64,000 bases of DNA from positions 1 through 64,000 of the forward strand of contig NZ_JQKI01000001.1 of the NCBI RefSeq assembly GCF_000745965.1. Reading direction: 5' to 3'. Under the pieces are notes generated by a model, which saw only the letters and a program-made list of their open reading frames with translations, had not been told where the DNA came from and did not search any database. Below, in pieces: positions 27,780 through 37,402 of this stretch. Within the stretch, counting starts at the first letter, position 1. Each line of letters begins with the position of its first letter. This DNA comes from Edaphobacter aggregans DSM 19364 (lineage in GTDB: Bacteria > Acidobacteriota > Terriglobia > Terriglobales > Acidobacteriaceae). Made by a program: the position numbers and the translations under genes.

Positions 27780-30472
27780 CTATTCGCACCGGATCGCCGA
27801 CATCGGATCAATTCGCGCCGCACGAACCGCAGGCAGCAGCGAAGCCCCGCACGCCACCGCCCCCAGCGCCGCAATCGACCCCGCAAAGACCATCGGGTCC
27901 CGCGGTGAAGTCTCGTACAGAAAGCTCGCCAGCACCTTCGACAGCATCACCGCCGCCGCCAACCCCGCTTCGCAGCCGATCGCCGCCACCACCGCGTTCT
28001 CCCGGAAGACCATCGCCAGCACCCGCAGCCGCTGCGCCCCCAGCGCCATCCGTATCCCGATCTCGCTCGTCCTCCGCGCCGTCGCATACGACAGCGTCCC
28101 GTACAGCCCGATCGCCGTCACCAGCAAAGCGCATCCGGCAAAGAACAGCCCCAGCACCGCCATCATCCGCTCCGTGCCCACCGACGTATCCACCACATCA
28201 TCCATCGGACGGACCACGGGAGCCGGAATCACCGGCGCCAGCCGCGACGCCAGCTCACGAGACGATGCAACGAGCGGAGCCCACGGCCCCTCCACCCGCA
28301 CCACCGCATTCAGCGAAGGCTTCGGCTGCTGGTCCTGCTGGATCGGCACATACGCCGCCGCCGCCGCTGGCCTGCGCACGTCTCTGTACTTCGCATCGCC
28401 GACCACCGCCACGACCTCGTACGCGGTCTTATCTATCGTATTCACGACCTGCCGCCCCAGCGCCTCGCCATCCGGAAAGAATTGCCTCGCTGCCGTCTTA
28501 TTCAGAATGATCTTCTGCCCCGACGCCTTCGTATCGTTCCACGTAAACCCACGCCCCTCAAACATCGGAATCCGCATCGTCCTGAAGTATTCCGGCCCAA
28601 CACTGTTCATCCAGATCAAATGCTTCCCGTTCGCGCTCGAATAACGCCCGTTCCAGTTCCTGTGCGAGAGCGGCACGATGAACTCAAAGCTCACATCCTT
28701 CACCCCCGGCTGCGTCTTCAGCCCCTCGCCGATCTGCCGGTACAGCTCCATTAGCTGATCCCCCTCAAGCTGCTGCTTGTCCATGCTGAAGGCGATATTC
28801 ACCACGCCGCGCGGATCGAAACCCAGCTCCGAGCGATACAGCCTGACCAGGCTCGTCGCCAGCAACCCGGCTCCTGCCACCAGTACCAACGCCAGCGCAA
28901 CCTGCGACACCATCAGCACCCTCGGAAGCAGCCTGCTGCGCTCATAGGCCTTCGTCGCATGCTGCCCCTCTTTCGATCTGCTCGTTCAGGTCGCCGCCCG
29001 TCGCCTTGAGCGCCGGAATCAGCCCGATCAACACCGCCGCCGTAACCGCAACCAGCGCCGCAAACCCGAACACCCGCAGATCCAGCGACGCGTCCAGCGC
29101 CATGCTGTCCGGTCCGTTCCCGCCAGACAGCATCGCCACCAGCGCGTGGCTCACCACCGGAGCCAGCACCAGGCCCAGCGCCGTTCCCGCCACCGCAATC
29201 AGCAGGCTCTCGATCAGCAGCTGCCGGACCAGCCGCGCCCGCGTCGCTCCCAGCGCCAGCCTCATCGCCAGCTCCCGCTCCCTCGCTGCTCCCCGCGCCA
29301 GCAGCAGACTCGCCAGGTTCAGGCACGCCAGCAGCAAAATCCCACCGCACATACAGAACATCGTCACCAGCGGCTTGCGAAACACAAAGCGCACATAGGC
29401 AAACCCCAGAGAACCGGGCTCTGCGGCGAAGTGGAAGTGATGCTTCTCCTCATCCCTAATCCAGTTCCCATCGTCAGTAGACCCATGCAGAATCGGCCCC
29501 GACAGGGGCAGCAACGCCGCATTTGCCTGCTCCACCGTCACCCCCGGCTTCAGCCGCGCCATCACCACCAGCCACCATGAATGAATCCCGCCATGAATAT
29601 GGTCCCGCGGAGCGTCGATGATCGGGTCCGCCGACTGCGGCGCATAGATCAGCGGCCTCTGCGTCGGGTCCGCTCCCGTAAACCACTTAGGCATCACCCC
29701 CGCAACCGTAAACGGCGTATTCGCGATCACTAGCTTCTTCCCCACCACATCCGGAGCGCGCCCAAACCAGGTCTTCCAAAACTCCTCGCTGATCACCACC
29801 GCCAGCCCCTGCGGACTTCCGCCCTCCCTGTCGTCCTCAGGCGTCAGATACCGTCCCATCAGCGGAGCCACCTGCATCGCCGCAAAGTACTGCCCGCTCA
29901 CCAGCACCCCGCGAACGTTCTCGTTGCCCGACTCACCCCGCACCTGCAGCGTATCCGCGTTGTACGCAAAGACATTCGCAAACACATCATGCTTGTCCTC
30001 AAGCCCGCGAAAGAACGGCGTGCAGAATGAGTACCTACGGCCCGCCCTCCTCATAACGCAGCACCGCCATCTGCTGCGCCTCCGGCACCGGCAGCGGACG
30101 CAGCAGCAGCCCGTTGATCATCGAGAACACTGCCGTATTCGCCCCCACCCCCAGCGCCAGCGTCCCCAGCGCCACCGCCGTAAACCTCGGTGACTTCCGC
30201 AACAGCCGCGCCGAAAACCTCACATCACGAACCAGATTCTCCAGCCAGCGAAACTGCCACACCTCGCGCAGCCGCTCCTGCCACCGCCTCGCATCCCCGA
30301 ACGTCCTCCGCGCCGCCGCATCCGCCGCCCCCTCCGGCATCCCCTCGCGCAGATACCGCGACCGCAGCATCTCCTGGTGAAACTCCATCTCCTCGGCCAT
30401 CTCCTGCTCCGCCCGCCGCCCGCGAAACAGCCGCTTCATCCGCCCCAGAAACTGATGCATCGCCGGTCCCAT
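27780..30472 (-). pseudogene. ADOP-type ABC permease, copy 2, two frameshifts
   Basis: Three successive reading frames together encode one ADOP permease. Frame A (from ATG 30472) gives the helical N-terminus and first membrane span, stopping at TAG 30035-30037 after LRYEEGGP. Frame B resumes with YSFCTPFFRGLEDK and runs to about 28966. There the run of four G (28965-28968, minus strand) shifts the frame; with three G it would read ERGQHATKAYERSRLLPRV. Frame C continues with LMVSQVALALVLVAGAGLL to the end. The span is 2693 nt: two extra bases, equivalent to 896 codons. Either inactivation or two assembly errors. It follows its PadR gene by 26 bases. Confidence 0.85.
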
Positions 30473-30498
30473 ACGCTCATCTCCCGAAAACCGAAAGC

Positions 30499-30843
30499 TC
30501 ACGAAGCCTGCATCACAAACGCCACCGCAGCCGAGAGCCGCGCCCACCTCTGCGTCTCCGCACTCAGCTTCTTCTTCCCCTCAGCCGTCAGCCGATAAAA
30601 CTTCGCCCGCCGGTTGTTCTCCGAAGCCCCCCACTCCGCCTCCAGCAACCCGCGCAGCTCCAGCCGGTGCAGCGCCGGATACAGCGCCCCCTCCTCCACC
30701 TTCAACAGCTGCTGCGACATCTGATGAATCCACTCCGCCACTCCATACCCATGCAGCGGCCCACGCGCCAGTGCCTTCAGAACCAGCATCTCCAGCGTCC
30801 CCTGCAACAGATCGCCCGACTCGACATTTTCTTCCCTAATCAT
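30499..30843 (-). CDS. PadR-family transcriptional regulator, copy 2
   Basis: 114 aa. Same family blocks as copy 1: LLQGTLEMLVLKALA, LHGYGVAEWIHQ, EGALYPALHRLELRGLL and NNRRAKFYRLTAEGKKKL. It lies 26 bases upstream of the broken ADOP gene, the standard PadR-ADOP arrangement. A palindrome overlaps its start codon (30834-30850). The protein itself is intact although its presumed target gene is not. Confidence 0.94.
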   Translation of the reverse strand: MIREENVESGDLLQGTLEMLVLKALARGPLHGYGVAEWIHQMSQQLLKVEEGALYPALHRLELRGLLEAEWGASENNRRAKFYRLTAEGKKKLSAETQRWARLSAAVAFVMQAS

Positions 30844-30850
30844 CTTAGGG
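30834..30850. promoter_or_regulatory. Palindrome CCCTAA-N5-TTAGGG over the padR start
   Basis: A perfect 6+6 palindrome whose five-base centre contains the start codon of padR copy 2 on the minus strand. Candidate autoregulatory operator; also compatible with a translation-blocking hairpin. Confidence 0.4.
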
Positions 30851-30948
30851 GAACGCTAGACCCCCGCCGGCAACCTTGTCAACCCCTTTCGGGCGAAGCG
30901 TCCTGAGCGAGCGCAGACCAGCCATCTCGTGTAAAGTTGGCAAAGTCG

Positions 30949-30984
30949 TTCGACCCACACCACCCATTCGACCCACACCACCCA
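30949..30984. repeat. 18-bp perfect tandem duplication at a start codon
   Basis: TTCGACCCACACCACCCA occurs twice head to tail (30949-30966, 30967-30984), ending on the A of the glycosidase start codon. Confidence 0.8.
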
Positions 30985-33536
30985 TGTGCATCCAGCGACC
31001 TCTCCTCGCCCTGGCCCTCCTCCTCACCGCCACCACTCTCCCTGCCCAGAACACCTTCCCCGACGGCCGCCTCGACCCCACCCGCACTCCCACCACCACC
31101 GCCCAGCCGCTCCACACCCCGCTGCCCGAGCAGTACCTCTGGACCGCCGGCGACGTCACCGCCCTCCGCCGCGACCGCGGCAGCTTCCCCGCCAGCCTCA
31201 CCGAGCTCCGCACCGACCCCCACTTCTTTCGCGCTCACTTCAAGCTCGCCAGCCTTCCCGCCGCCGCCACCCTCTACCTTGCCGGCCCACGCGAGGCCCA
31301 CGTCTACCTCAACGGCCGTCTCCTCGCCGACTTCGCCAGCAACCTCGACGCCCCCATCAACTTCCACGTCTTCCACGCCGACGCCACCCAGGCGCTCCGC
31401 ATCGGTGACAACACCCTCGCCATCGAAGCCATCCGCGGACGCGGAGTCCCCAGCGAGGGAGGCTCCATCCCCACCCGGCAGTTAGCCTACGGCGAAGTCC
31501 TCGCCGCCAAGATCGTCCCCGCCCCCTTCGGTGTCGAAGCTCCCGCCCTCGTCCTCACCGACACCAACTGGCGCTCCACCACCGCCCGCACCAGTCGCTG
31601 GCAGGACCCCGCCTTCAACGACCGCGACTGGCTCCCCGCCGCATCCCTCGGCTCCATCGAGGACAACATCGACCTCTTCCAGTGGAACGCCGACGCCGGC
31701 ATGTACGCCTGGCCCGGATACATGGGCATGTCCCAATCCCTCCGCACCTTCGAGTTGAAGCCCCAAACCGTCACCCACATCTACGCCGGGCGTTCGCGCC
31801 TGACCAATCTCGACGCCCTCACCAAACCCTCGGCGACTCCATTCGCCATCACCCTGCCCGGCATCGTCACCGACGCCGACGCCCCCACTCTCCTGCTCGA
31901 CTTCGGCCGCGAGATCTCCGGCCGCCTCCTCGTCGAATCCGCCTGCGACTGCATCGCCACCCTCTCGATCGCCTACGGTGAGTCCGAGATCGAGGCCATG
32001 AGCACCGGCCTCGCCCCTGGCCGCAACGGCGGCAATATTCTCGGCACGAACCTCCTCGAGGTCCCCGCGCGCGGCACCGCTCGAGGCCCCAAATCAGGCT
32101 TCCGCTACGTCCGCATCTCCTTCCTCCGCGGAGCCGCCACCACCGCCTTCAAGTCCATCCGCGTCGAGGGCATCTACTACCCGGTCGACTACGCCGGCCA
32201 CTTCCAGTCCTCCGACCCCCTCCTCAACCGCATCTGGGAGACCGGAGCCTACACCGCCCACCTCTGCATGCAGGACGGCATCTGGGACGCCATCAAACGC
32301 GATCGCGGCCGCTGGGCAGGCGACCTCGACGTCGCCGGCCGTGTCATCTCCACCGTCTTCGGCGACCGCCGCCTCATCGAACAGACCCTCCGCCTCCTCG
32401 TCCCCGAGGGCACCGGCCCCGCTCCCGCCATCAACGGCATCCCCGGCTACTCCGCTCAATGGATCGCCGACCTCTACGGCCTCTATCTCCGCTCAGCCGA
32501 CAAGGACTTCCTCGCGTCCCAGCGCGACAACCTCCTCCGCGTCCTCGCCGGCATGGACACCACCCTCGACGCCAACGGCCTCCTCGCCAACACCCAGCAG
32601 GCGTGGCTCTTCGTCGACTGGGCCCCCGGCCTCCACAACAATAGCCCCGAAACCCGCATCGGAACCCAGCTCCAGTACATCCGCGCCTACACCGCCGCCG
32701 CCCGCCTCTTCACCTGGATGGGCGACGCGCGCAACAGCGCGAAGTACGAAGCCCGCGCTCGCGCCGCCATCGCCGCCGCCCAGGCCAACTTTCGCGATCC
32801 CCGGACCGAAACCTACGGCTCAACCTGGCAGCTCAACGCCCTCGCTGCACTCGCGATCCCCAACCCCGACAACACCGCCCTCTGGACCGCCGTCCTCTCC
32901 CATGTCAAACAGGACAGCCCCGCCGACCCGGTCATCACCCCCTACTTCAACGCCTACGTGATCGACGCCATGGCCTCGCTCGGCCACCGCCGCGAGGCCC
33001 TCGACTGGATACGCCAGTACTGGGGAGGAATGCTCGCCGAGGGCGCGACCTCCTTCTGGGAGGGTTACGACCTCCGCTGGCCCAAGTCCGACCCCCACCT
33101 CTCCCTCCAGGCCGACAACACCTCCGGCTACTTCGTCTCGCTCGCCCACGGCTGGTCCTCCGGACCCACCGCCTGGTTGGCCGAAAACATTCTCGGCATT
33201 ACTCCCCTCGACCCCGGCTACGACACCGTCTCCATTCACCCCGACCTGCTCGATCTCTCCTGGGCCTACGGCTCCGTCCCCACCCCCCACGGCCTCATCA
33301 AGATCAACCTCGACAAGCAACGCGGAATCGTCCTCGACCTTCCCCGCGGAGTCACCAAAGCCTCCGTCACCTTCACTCCCACCAACCCCGCCGCCGACGT
33401 CTACCTCAACGGCAGACCCGCAGCCTGCGGTAAGTGCCTCAGCAACGAGACCCCACCCCTGCGCGTCCTCGAACTAACCGCTGCCGGCCACTACGAGATC
33501 ACCACCCCGACGCCCCCATCCGCAAAGAAGCGATGA
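30984..33536 (+). CDS. Secreted GH78-like (alpha-L-rhamnosidase family) glycosidase
   Basis: 850 aa. Signal peptide to about residue 21 (LPAQN). An N-terminal jelly-roll with carbohydrate-binding character is followed by a six-hairpin alpha/alpha barrel of the GH78/GH-L type: SSDPLLNRIWETGAYTAHLC, then DAIKRDRGRWAGDLDVAG (acidic residues at the expected catalytic site) and FVDWAPG. A C-terminal beta domain ends the protein. Likely releases rhamnose or a related deoxysugar from plant polysaccharide or glycoside. ATG at 30984 is set by the signal peptide; no Shine-Dalgarno is seen and an 18-bp tandem duplication abuts it. Confidence 0.85.
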   Translation: MCIQRPLLALALLLTATTLPAQNTFPDGRLDPTRTPTTTAQPLHTPLPEQYLWTAGDVTALRRDRGSFPASLTELRTDPHFFRAHFKLASLPAAATLYLAGPREAHVYLNGRLLADFASNLDAPINFHVFHADATQALRIGDNTLAIEAIRGRGVPSEGGSIPTRQLAYGEVLAAKIVPAPFGVEAPALVLTDTNWRSTTARTSRWQDPAFNDRDWLPAASLGSIEDNIDLFQWNADAGMYAWPGYMGMSQSLRTFELKPQTVTHIYAGRSRLTNLDALTKPSATPFAITLPGIVTDADAPTLLLDFGREISGRLLVESACDCIATLSIAYGESEIEAMSTGLAPGRNGGNILGTNLLEVPARGTARGPKSGFRYVRISFLRGAATTAFKSIRVEGIYYPVDYAGHFQSSDPLLNRIWETGAYTAHLCMQDGIWDAIKRDRGRWAGDLDVAGRVISTVFGDRRLIEQTLRLLVPEGTGPAPAINGIPGYSAQWIADLYGLYLRSADKDFLASQRDNLLRVLAGMDTTLDANGLLANTQQAWLFVDWAPGLHNNSPETRIGTQLQYIRAYTAAARLFTWMGDARNSAKYEARARAAIAAAQANFRDPRTETYGSTWQLNALAALAIPNPDNTALWTAVLSHVKQDSPADPVITPYFNAYVIDAMASLGHRREALDWIRQYWGGMLAEGATSFWEGYDLRWPKSDPHLSLQADNTSGYFVSLAHGWSSGPTAWLAENILGITPLDPGYDTVSIHPDLLDLSWAYGSVPTPHGLIKINLDKQRGIVLDLPRGVTKASVTFTPTNPAADVYLNGRPAACGKCLSNETPPLRVLELTAAGHYEITTPTPPSAKKR

Positions 33537-33855
33537 GAGCGCCCTACCGCAAAAGTTCAGAGAGCGAGTTCTGGGACACCGTCTTAGGGCGCGGGAGACC
33601 CACCTCGGAACAGAGACGTCAGTTCCGTTTTGGCCCTGGAGAACACCTTAGGTATCGGAACTGTTGAATGTTTGATCTAGCCCGCTCCAGGATTCTGTAG
33701 TACATTTCTGCCCAGTGAGTAATGGCTGCGCCGTATCTGATTGAAACACTCTGCGTTACTGCCTTTGGTCCCAGCTGAGCCGCCCTTTTCCTTATGTGCG
33801 CCCTTGTGTGACGGACTCGCCCATTTGTCGTCATCACATACTGTCGGAGAGCACA

Positions 33856-34080
33856 TTGGAAGGCATAGAGGACTATTCTTTACCTGCTGCTTCGGCGGCG
33901 AACCCATCGAACGAGATCACAGCTCAACCACCTGCCCCCAAGCCTCTCTGGGGATGGCGCATAGTCGGCTTCCTCTTAGGCTGGGGAAAGTGTAAGACCT
34001 GCAACAGGCGTCTGTCCTTTGAGGATCGCAGCGAGGAATACTGCAACGATCACTGTGACGATGACTTGGGCCTATGGTAG
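33856..34080 (+). CDS. Small Cys-rich (zinc-ribbon-like) hypothetical protein
   Basis: About 74 aa if it starts at the TTG at 33856, which has GGAG six bases upstream; a longer frame from ATG 33796 lacks a ribosome site. The C-terminal half has CKTC followed 17 residues later by CNDHC, a pattern able to bind zinc, and ends with an acidic tail. A short hydrophobic stretch (LWGWRIVGFLLGW) precedes it. No family recognised. It lies in an AT-richer 780-bp interval (33537-34320) where I see no other gene. Confidence 0.4.
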   Translation: MEGIEDYSLPAASAANPSNEITAQPPAPKPLWGWRIVGFLLGWGKCKTCNRRLSFEDRSEEYCNDHCDDDLGLW

Positions 34081-34320
34081 TGGACCAGGGTCTCGGGCAG
34101 TTCCCTAGAAGTAAGCGTTCCTAAAGTATTTCATTCGAGCCCACGGGGGTATGTCCCATGCATCGTCGCGCCTGAAGGGACGAACAAGCCCCCGGCAAAA
34201 AGCAGCCCCCGCCAGGCGTCCTCGCCGACAGAAACGCAATCTCGCTCAAACAAAACTTCTACATTTAAATTTGAACCACTCCGCCGCTCCCCCCACTCTC
34301 ATAGGTGGGAGCCCAAGCCG

Positions 34321-35202
34321 ATGAATCCAGACACCTTCTCCGCCCGCCGAGCAGCCTTCCGCAAACTCCACGAGTCCGGATTCTTTGTCCTGCCCAACCC
34401 CTGGAACATCGGGACCGCCCGCTACCTCCGCTCCCTCGGCTTCAAGGCCCTCGCCACCACCAGCTCCGGATTCGCCTTCGCCAACGGCCTCCCCGACGCC
34501 GAGTGGGCCGTCTCCCGCGACATGGCCCTCCAGCACATCCGCACCATCGTCGAAGCCGTCGGCGCCGGCCCCAACGCCCTGCCCGTCAACGCCGACTTCG
34601 AGTCCGGCTACGCCCACGCCCCCGACGACGTCGCCCACAACGTCCGCCTCTGCGTCGCCACCGGAGTCGCCGGCCTGTCCATCGAGGACGCCACCGGCGA
34701 CCCCGCGAAGCCCCTCTACGATCTCCCCCTAGGCGCCGAGCGCATCCGCGCCGCCCGCGCTGCCATCGACGCCACCCAAACCGGAGTCCTCCTCACCGCG
34801 CGCACCGAGTGTTTCCTCGTCAACCATCCCGACCCACTCCGCGAGGCCCTCCGCCGCCTCATCGAATACGCCGAGGCCGGTGCCGACGTCCTCTACGCCC
34901 CCGGACTCCCCGACCGCGCCGCCATCGCCGCCGTCGTCCGCGCCGTCGCCCCCCGGCCCGTCAACGTCCTCGTCACCTCCACCCTCCTGCCCCCGCTCCC
35001 CGAACTCGTCGAACTCGGCGTCCGCCGCGTCTCCACAGGCTCCGCCCTCGCCCGAGCCGCATGGACCGGCTTCATCAACGCCGCCCGAACCCTCGCCCAC
35101 GAAAACTCCATGGCCGGCCTCGACAACATCGCCACCTTCCGCGAAATCAACGACTTCTTCCGTAAAGACCAGGCCCAGCGAGCCATCGAAGAAGGCGACT
35201 AG
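34321..35202 (+). CDS. Isocitrate lyase/PEP mutase family protein
   Basis: 293 aa TIM-barrel enzyme. The family's metal-site signature is seen as VNADFESGYAH, followed by GVAGLSIEDATGD and LLTARTECFLV. The isocitrate-lyase catalytic KKCGH is absent, placing it with the oxaloacetate-decarboxylase/PEP-mutase-like branch that acts on C-C or C-P bonds next to a carboxylate. Exact reaction unknown. GGGAG lies about 12 bases upstream. Its last ~50 bases are duplicated at 35485-35535. Confidence 0.88.
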   Translation: MNPDTFSARRAAFRKLHESGFFVLPNPWNIGTARYLRSLGFKALATTSSGFAFANGLPDAEWAVSRDMALQHIRTIVEAVGAGPNALPVNADFESGYAHAPDDVAHNVRLCVATGVAGLSIEDATGDPAKPLYDLPLGAERIRAARAAIDATQTGVLLTARTECFLVNHPDPLREALRRLIEYAEAGADVLYAPGLPDRAAIAAVVRAVAPRPVNVLVTSTLLPPLPELVELGVRRVSTGSALARAAWTGFINAARTLAHENSMAGLDNIATFREINDFFRKDQAQRAIEEGD

Positions 35203-35484
35203 CCCGCTCCCTCGGCATCTCCCGCTCTCCCCTCGCCCTCACACCTGTCCCGCCCCCGTTTCCCATTTTGGGAAATCGGCGAATTAGGCTCATTCGGGCA
35301 CACAAGGCTGAGGTAATATCACTCCCGTCCTTTTGTAACTTTTCTCTTCGGAGCTCGCCTTTGGTTATCTACAACTACGTCCTGTCGTTTGTGCGCCGTC
35401 TCCTCCAGCACGACGAGAGATGTCCTCTCTGCCGTTCTACTATCCGTTCTGGCACGTGCCGTTGTCCTTATGGCGCCTGAAGCT

Positions 35485-35535
35485 ACGACTTCTTCCGCAA
35501 AGACCGGCCCAGCGAGCCATCGAAGAAGGCGTCTA
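35485..35535 (+). repeat. Degenerate duplicate of the preceding gene's 3' end
   Basis: 51 bases match 35150-35201 (the terminal codons of the ICL/PEP-mutase gene) with one deletion and a few substitutions, in the same orientation and in no open gene. The 283 bases between the copies contain no recognisable gene; a short palindrome CCCATTTTGGG is at about 35260. Confidence 0.8.
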
Positions 35536-35570
35536 ACCCCAACCCTGAAGCCGCGGTCAGACTGCGTTCC

Positions 35571-36359
35571 TCACAACCCCTTATAAAAACCGCCGTCAAC
35601 CAGCAGAGTCTGCCCCGTGATGTAAGCCGCCCGCTCCGACGCCAGCCAGACAATCGCGTCGGCCACCTCCGCCGGCTCGCCCACGCGCCCGAGCGCCGTC
35701 TCCGCGCCCAGGCGTTCAAGATAGTCGCTGTCGCTGACGCCCAAGCCCCTGGCACGCTTCGCCACCAGATCCTTGAGCCGCTCCGTCGCCGTATAACCCG
35801 GCGCCACATTGTTCACCGTAATGCCATCCCTGCCAAACTCGTTCGACAGGCTCTTCACCAGCCCCAGAACACCGGCGCGCACCGCATTCGAGTACACAAG
35901 GTCGTACACCGGCTGGCGAACAGAGACAGAAGTGATCGTGACGATGCGCCCCCACTTCTTCTTCTGCATGTGTGGCACGACCGCCCGCGCGAAGTGGACG
36001 ATGCTCATCAGGTTCATCTCCACCGCGCGCTGCCACTCCTCGCCCGTCGTCTCAAGAAACATCTTCGCCGGAGGCCCGCCCGCGTTCGTCACGCACACAT
36101 CGACTCCGCCAAATCGCTCCGCGACCTGATCGACGAACCGCGCGACAGCCGCCGCATCCGTCACATCCACCGGCTCCGCCAACACCTCCGCCGCATAACG
36201 CTCGCGAACTTCCGCAGCCGCCTTGTTCAGCTTCTCAGCATCCCGCGAGCACATCGCCAGACGCGCACCCTCCGCCGCAAACCTCTCCGCGGCGGCACGA
36301 GCAATCCCCTCGCTTGAAGCCGCGACGATTACGCTCCGCTTCCAAAGCCCCAGGTCCAA
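35571..36359 (-). CDS. Short-chain dehydrogenase/reductase family protein
   Basis: 262 aa Rossmann-fold oxidoreductase. The usual TGxxxGIG is replaced by AASSEGIARA, and NAG is kept as VCVTNAGGPP. The active-site region reads SVSVRQPVYDLVYSNAVRAG: the Ser is present but a YxxxK pair is not (Tyr is followed by SNAVR). This variant SDR subgroup is known, and its chemistry may differ. The C-terminus VDGGFYKGL is standard. It starts 3 bases after the cupin stop, so the two are co-transcribed. Confidence 0.88.
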   Translation of the reverse strand: MDLGLWKRSVIVAASSEGIARAAAERFAAEGARLAMCSRDAEKLNKAAAEVRERYAAEVLAEPVDVTDAAAVARFVDQVAERFGGVDVCVTNAGGPPAKMFLETTGEEWQRAVEMNLMSIVHFARAVVPHMQKKKWGRIVTITSVSVRQPVYDLVYSNAVRAGVLGLVKSLSNEFGRDGITVNNVAPGYTATERLKDLVAKRARGLGVSDSDYLERLGAETALGRVGEPAEVADAIVWLASERAAYITGQTLLVDGGFYKGL

Positions 36360-36362
36360 GCC

Positions 36363-36752
36363 TTACCCCTTCTCTGCCGTCGCCTCGCGGCGAAGGTACG
36401 CATCGTCGCGATCGATCCAGTCCTGCCGCGGAGGATTGAAGACATCGAGGTCCACCGTGTCCTCCAGCGCATTGGCCTCGTGCGGAACATTCGGCGGAAT
36501 GCACAACACCTCACCGGCGCGAACCACGATGCGCTCGCCCGCGATCAGGAACTCAAGCGCGCCCTCCAGGATATACGTGATCTGCTCATTGTGATGCTGG
36601 TGCAGCGGAACGTTAGCTCCTTTCTTCAGCAGCACCCGCGCGACCATCACATTCGTCCCCACAACAAACTGCCGCCCGATGTGCGAGCTCATCTGCTCCA
36701 CCTCAACATCCTTCCACTTCACATAGGAAGGCCGCTCCATTTCGCTCTCCAT
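36363..36752 (-). CDS. Cupin-domain protein
   Basis: 129 aa single-domain cupin. Motif 1 is HQHHNEQITYILEG (metal ligands His, His, Glu), and motif 2 is GEVLCIPPNVPHEAN. Likely a metal-binding isomerase, dioxygenase or sensor. It is translationally close to the SDR gene, implying action on the same small metabolite. Not to be confused with the rearranged cupin at 62420-62921. Confidence 0.88.
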   Translation of the reverse strand: MESEMERPSYVKWKDVEVEQMSSHIGRQFVVGTNVMVARVLLKKGANVPLHQHHNEQITYILEGALEFLIAGERIVVRAGEVLCIPPNVPHEANALEDTVDLDVFNPPRQDWIDRDDAYLRREATAEKG

Positions 36753-36803
36753 ACGCTCACTCTCCCGGCAACTCGACCAGAGATATCCTACCCCTCGCCG
36801 GCA

Positions 36804-37358
36804 CTACTTTGTCTTGATTACGAAATCGATCGTCAGCTCGTTCTTCACTTTGACCGTGCCTCCAGCGGCGCTCACTGGCTCGATACCGAAGTCGGTCTGC
36901 TTGATCGTCGCGCTACCGACGTAGTTGCCATCAACCAATTGCACACGCACCGGGACCGCCCTCGTTTCGCCGTGCAGCGTCAACCTGCCCGAGACATCCC
37001 ACTTCCTGTCTCCGGTGGGTTGAACCTTATCCGACACGAACCTGATCTCAGGAAAGCGCGCGCTCTCAAGGACTCGCTCCTGCATCGAATGCTGAACTTC
37101 ACTCTGGTGTTCTTCCGGAAGAACCGTCAGACGCGCCGCTTCCACTCGGAAGCTGACCCTAGCATTTGAGCCATCATCAATGGTGCCTTCAGCAATCGGC
37201 GCCGTCACCGTGTGCTCATGACCGGCGGCCGAGAACAGCCCGCTTTTGCCGACATGGATTGTCAGAGTGCTGCGCTCGGCATCGATCTGCTTCTGTTCCG
37301 CAGACAGCTGCATCACTCCAAACGAAAGAAACAGAACCGGCACCAGAATCGCTCTCAC
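36804..37358 (-). CDS. YceI-family protein, second copy
   Basis: 184 aa. Signal peptide (residues 1-20, ending QLSAE). The barrel contains STLTIHVGKSGLFSAAGHEH and FVSDKVQPTGDRKWDVSGRL; the latter half matches YceI with TIKQTDFGIEP. It is more divergent than the copy at 11044. Probably a periplasmic lipid or quinone-binding protein. Confidence 0.85.
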   Translation of the reverse strand: MRAILVPVLFLSFGVMQLSAEQKQIDAERSTLTIHVGKSGLFSAAGHEHTVTAPIAEGTIDDGSNARVSFRVEAARLTVLPEEHQSEVQHSMQERVLESARFPEIRFVSDKVQPTGDRKWDVSGRLTLHGETRAVPVRVQLVDGNYVGSATIKQTDFGIEPVSAAGGTVKVKNELTIDFVIKTK

Positions 37359-37402
37359 AACAATCTCCTCTTACGCGGTTCCCCGCATACTCTCCCCCCA
37401 TC

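Noticed and set aside
33619..33837. Minus-strand short open frame upstream of the Cys-rich ORF
   Set aside because: No ribosome site, no coding bias and no recognisable motif.
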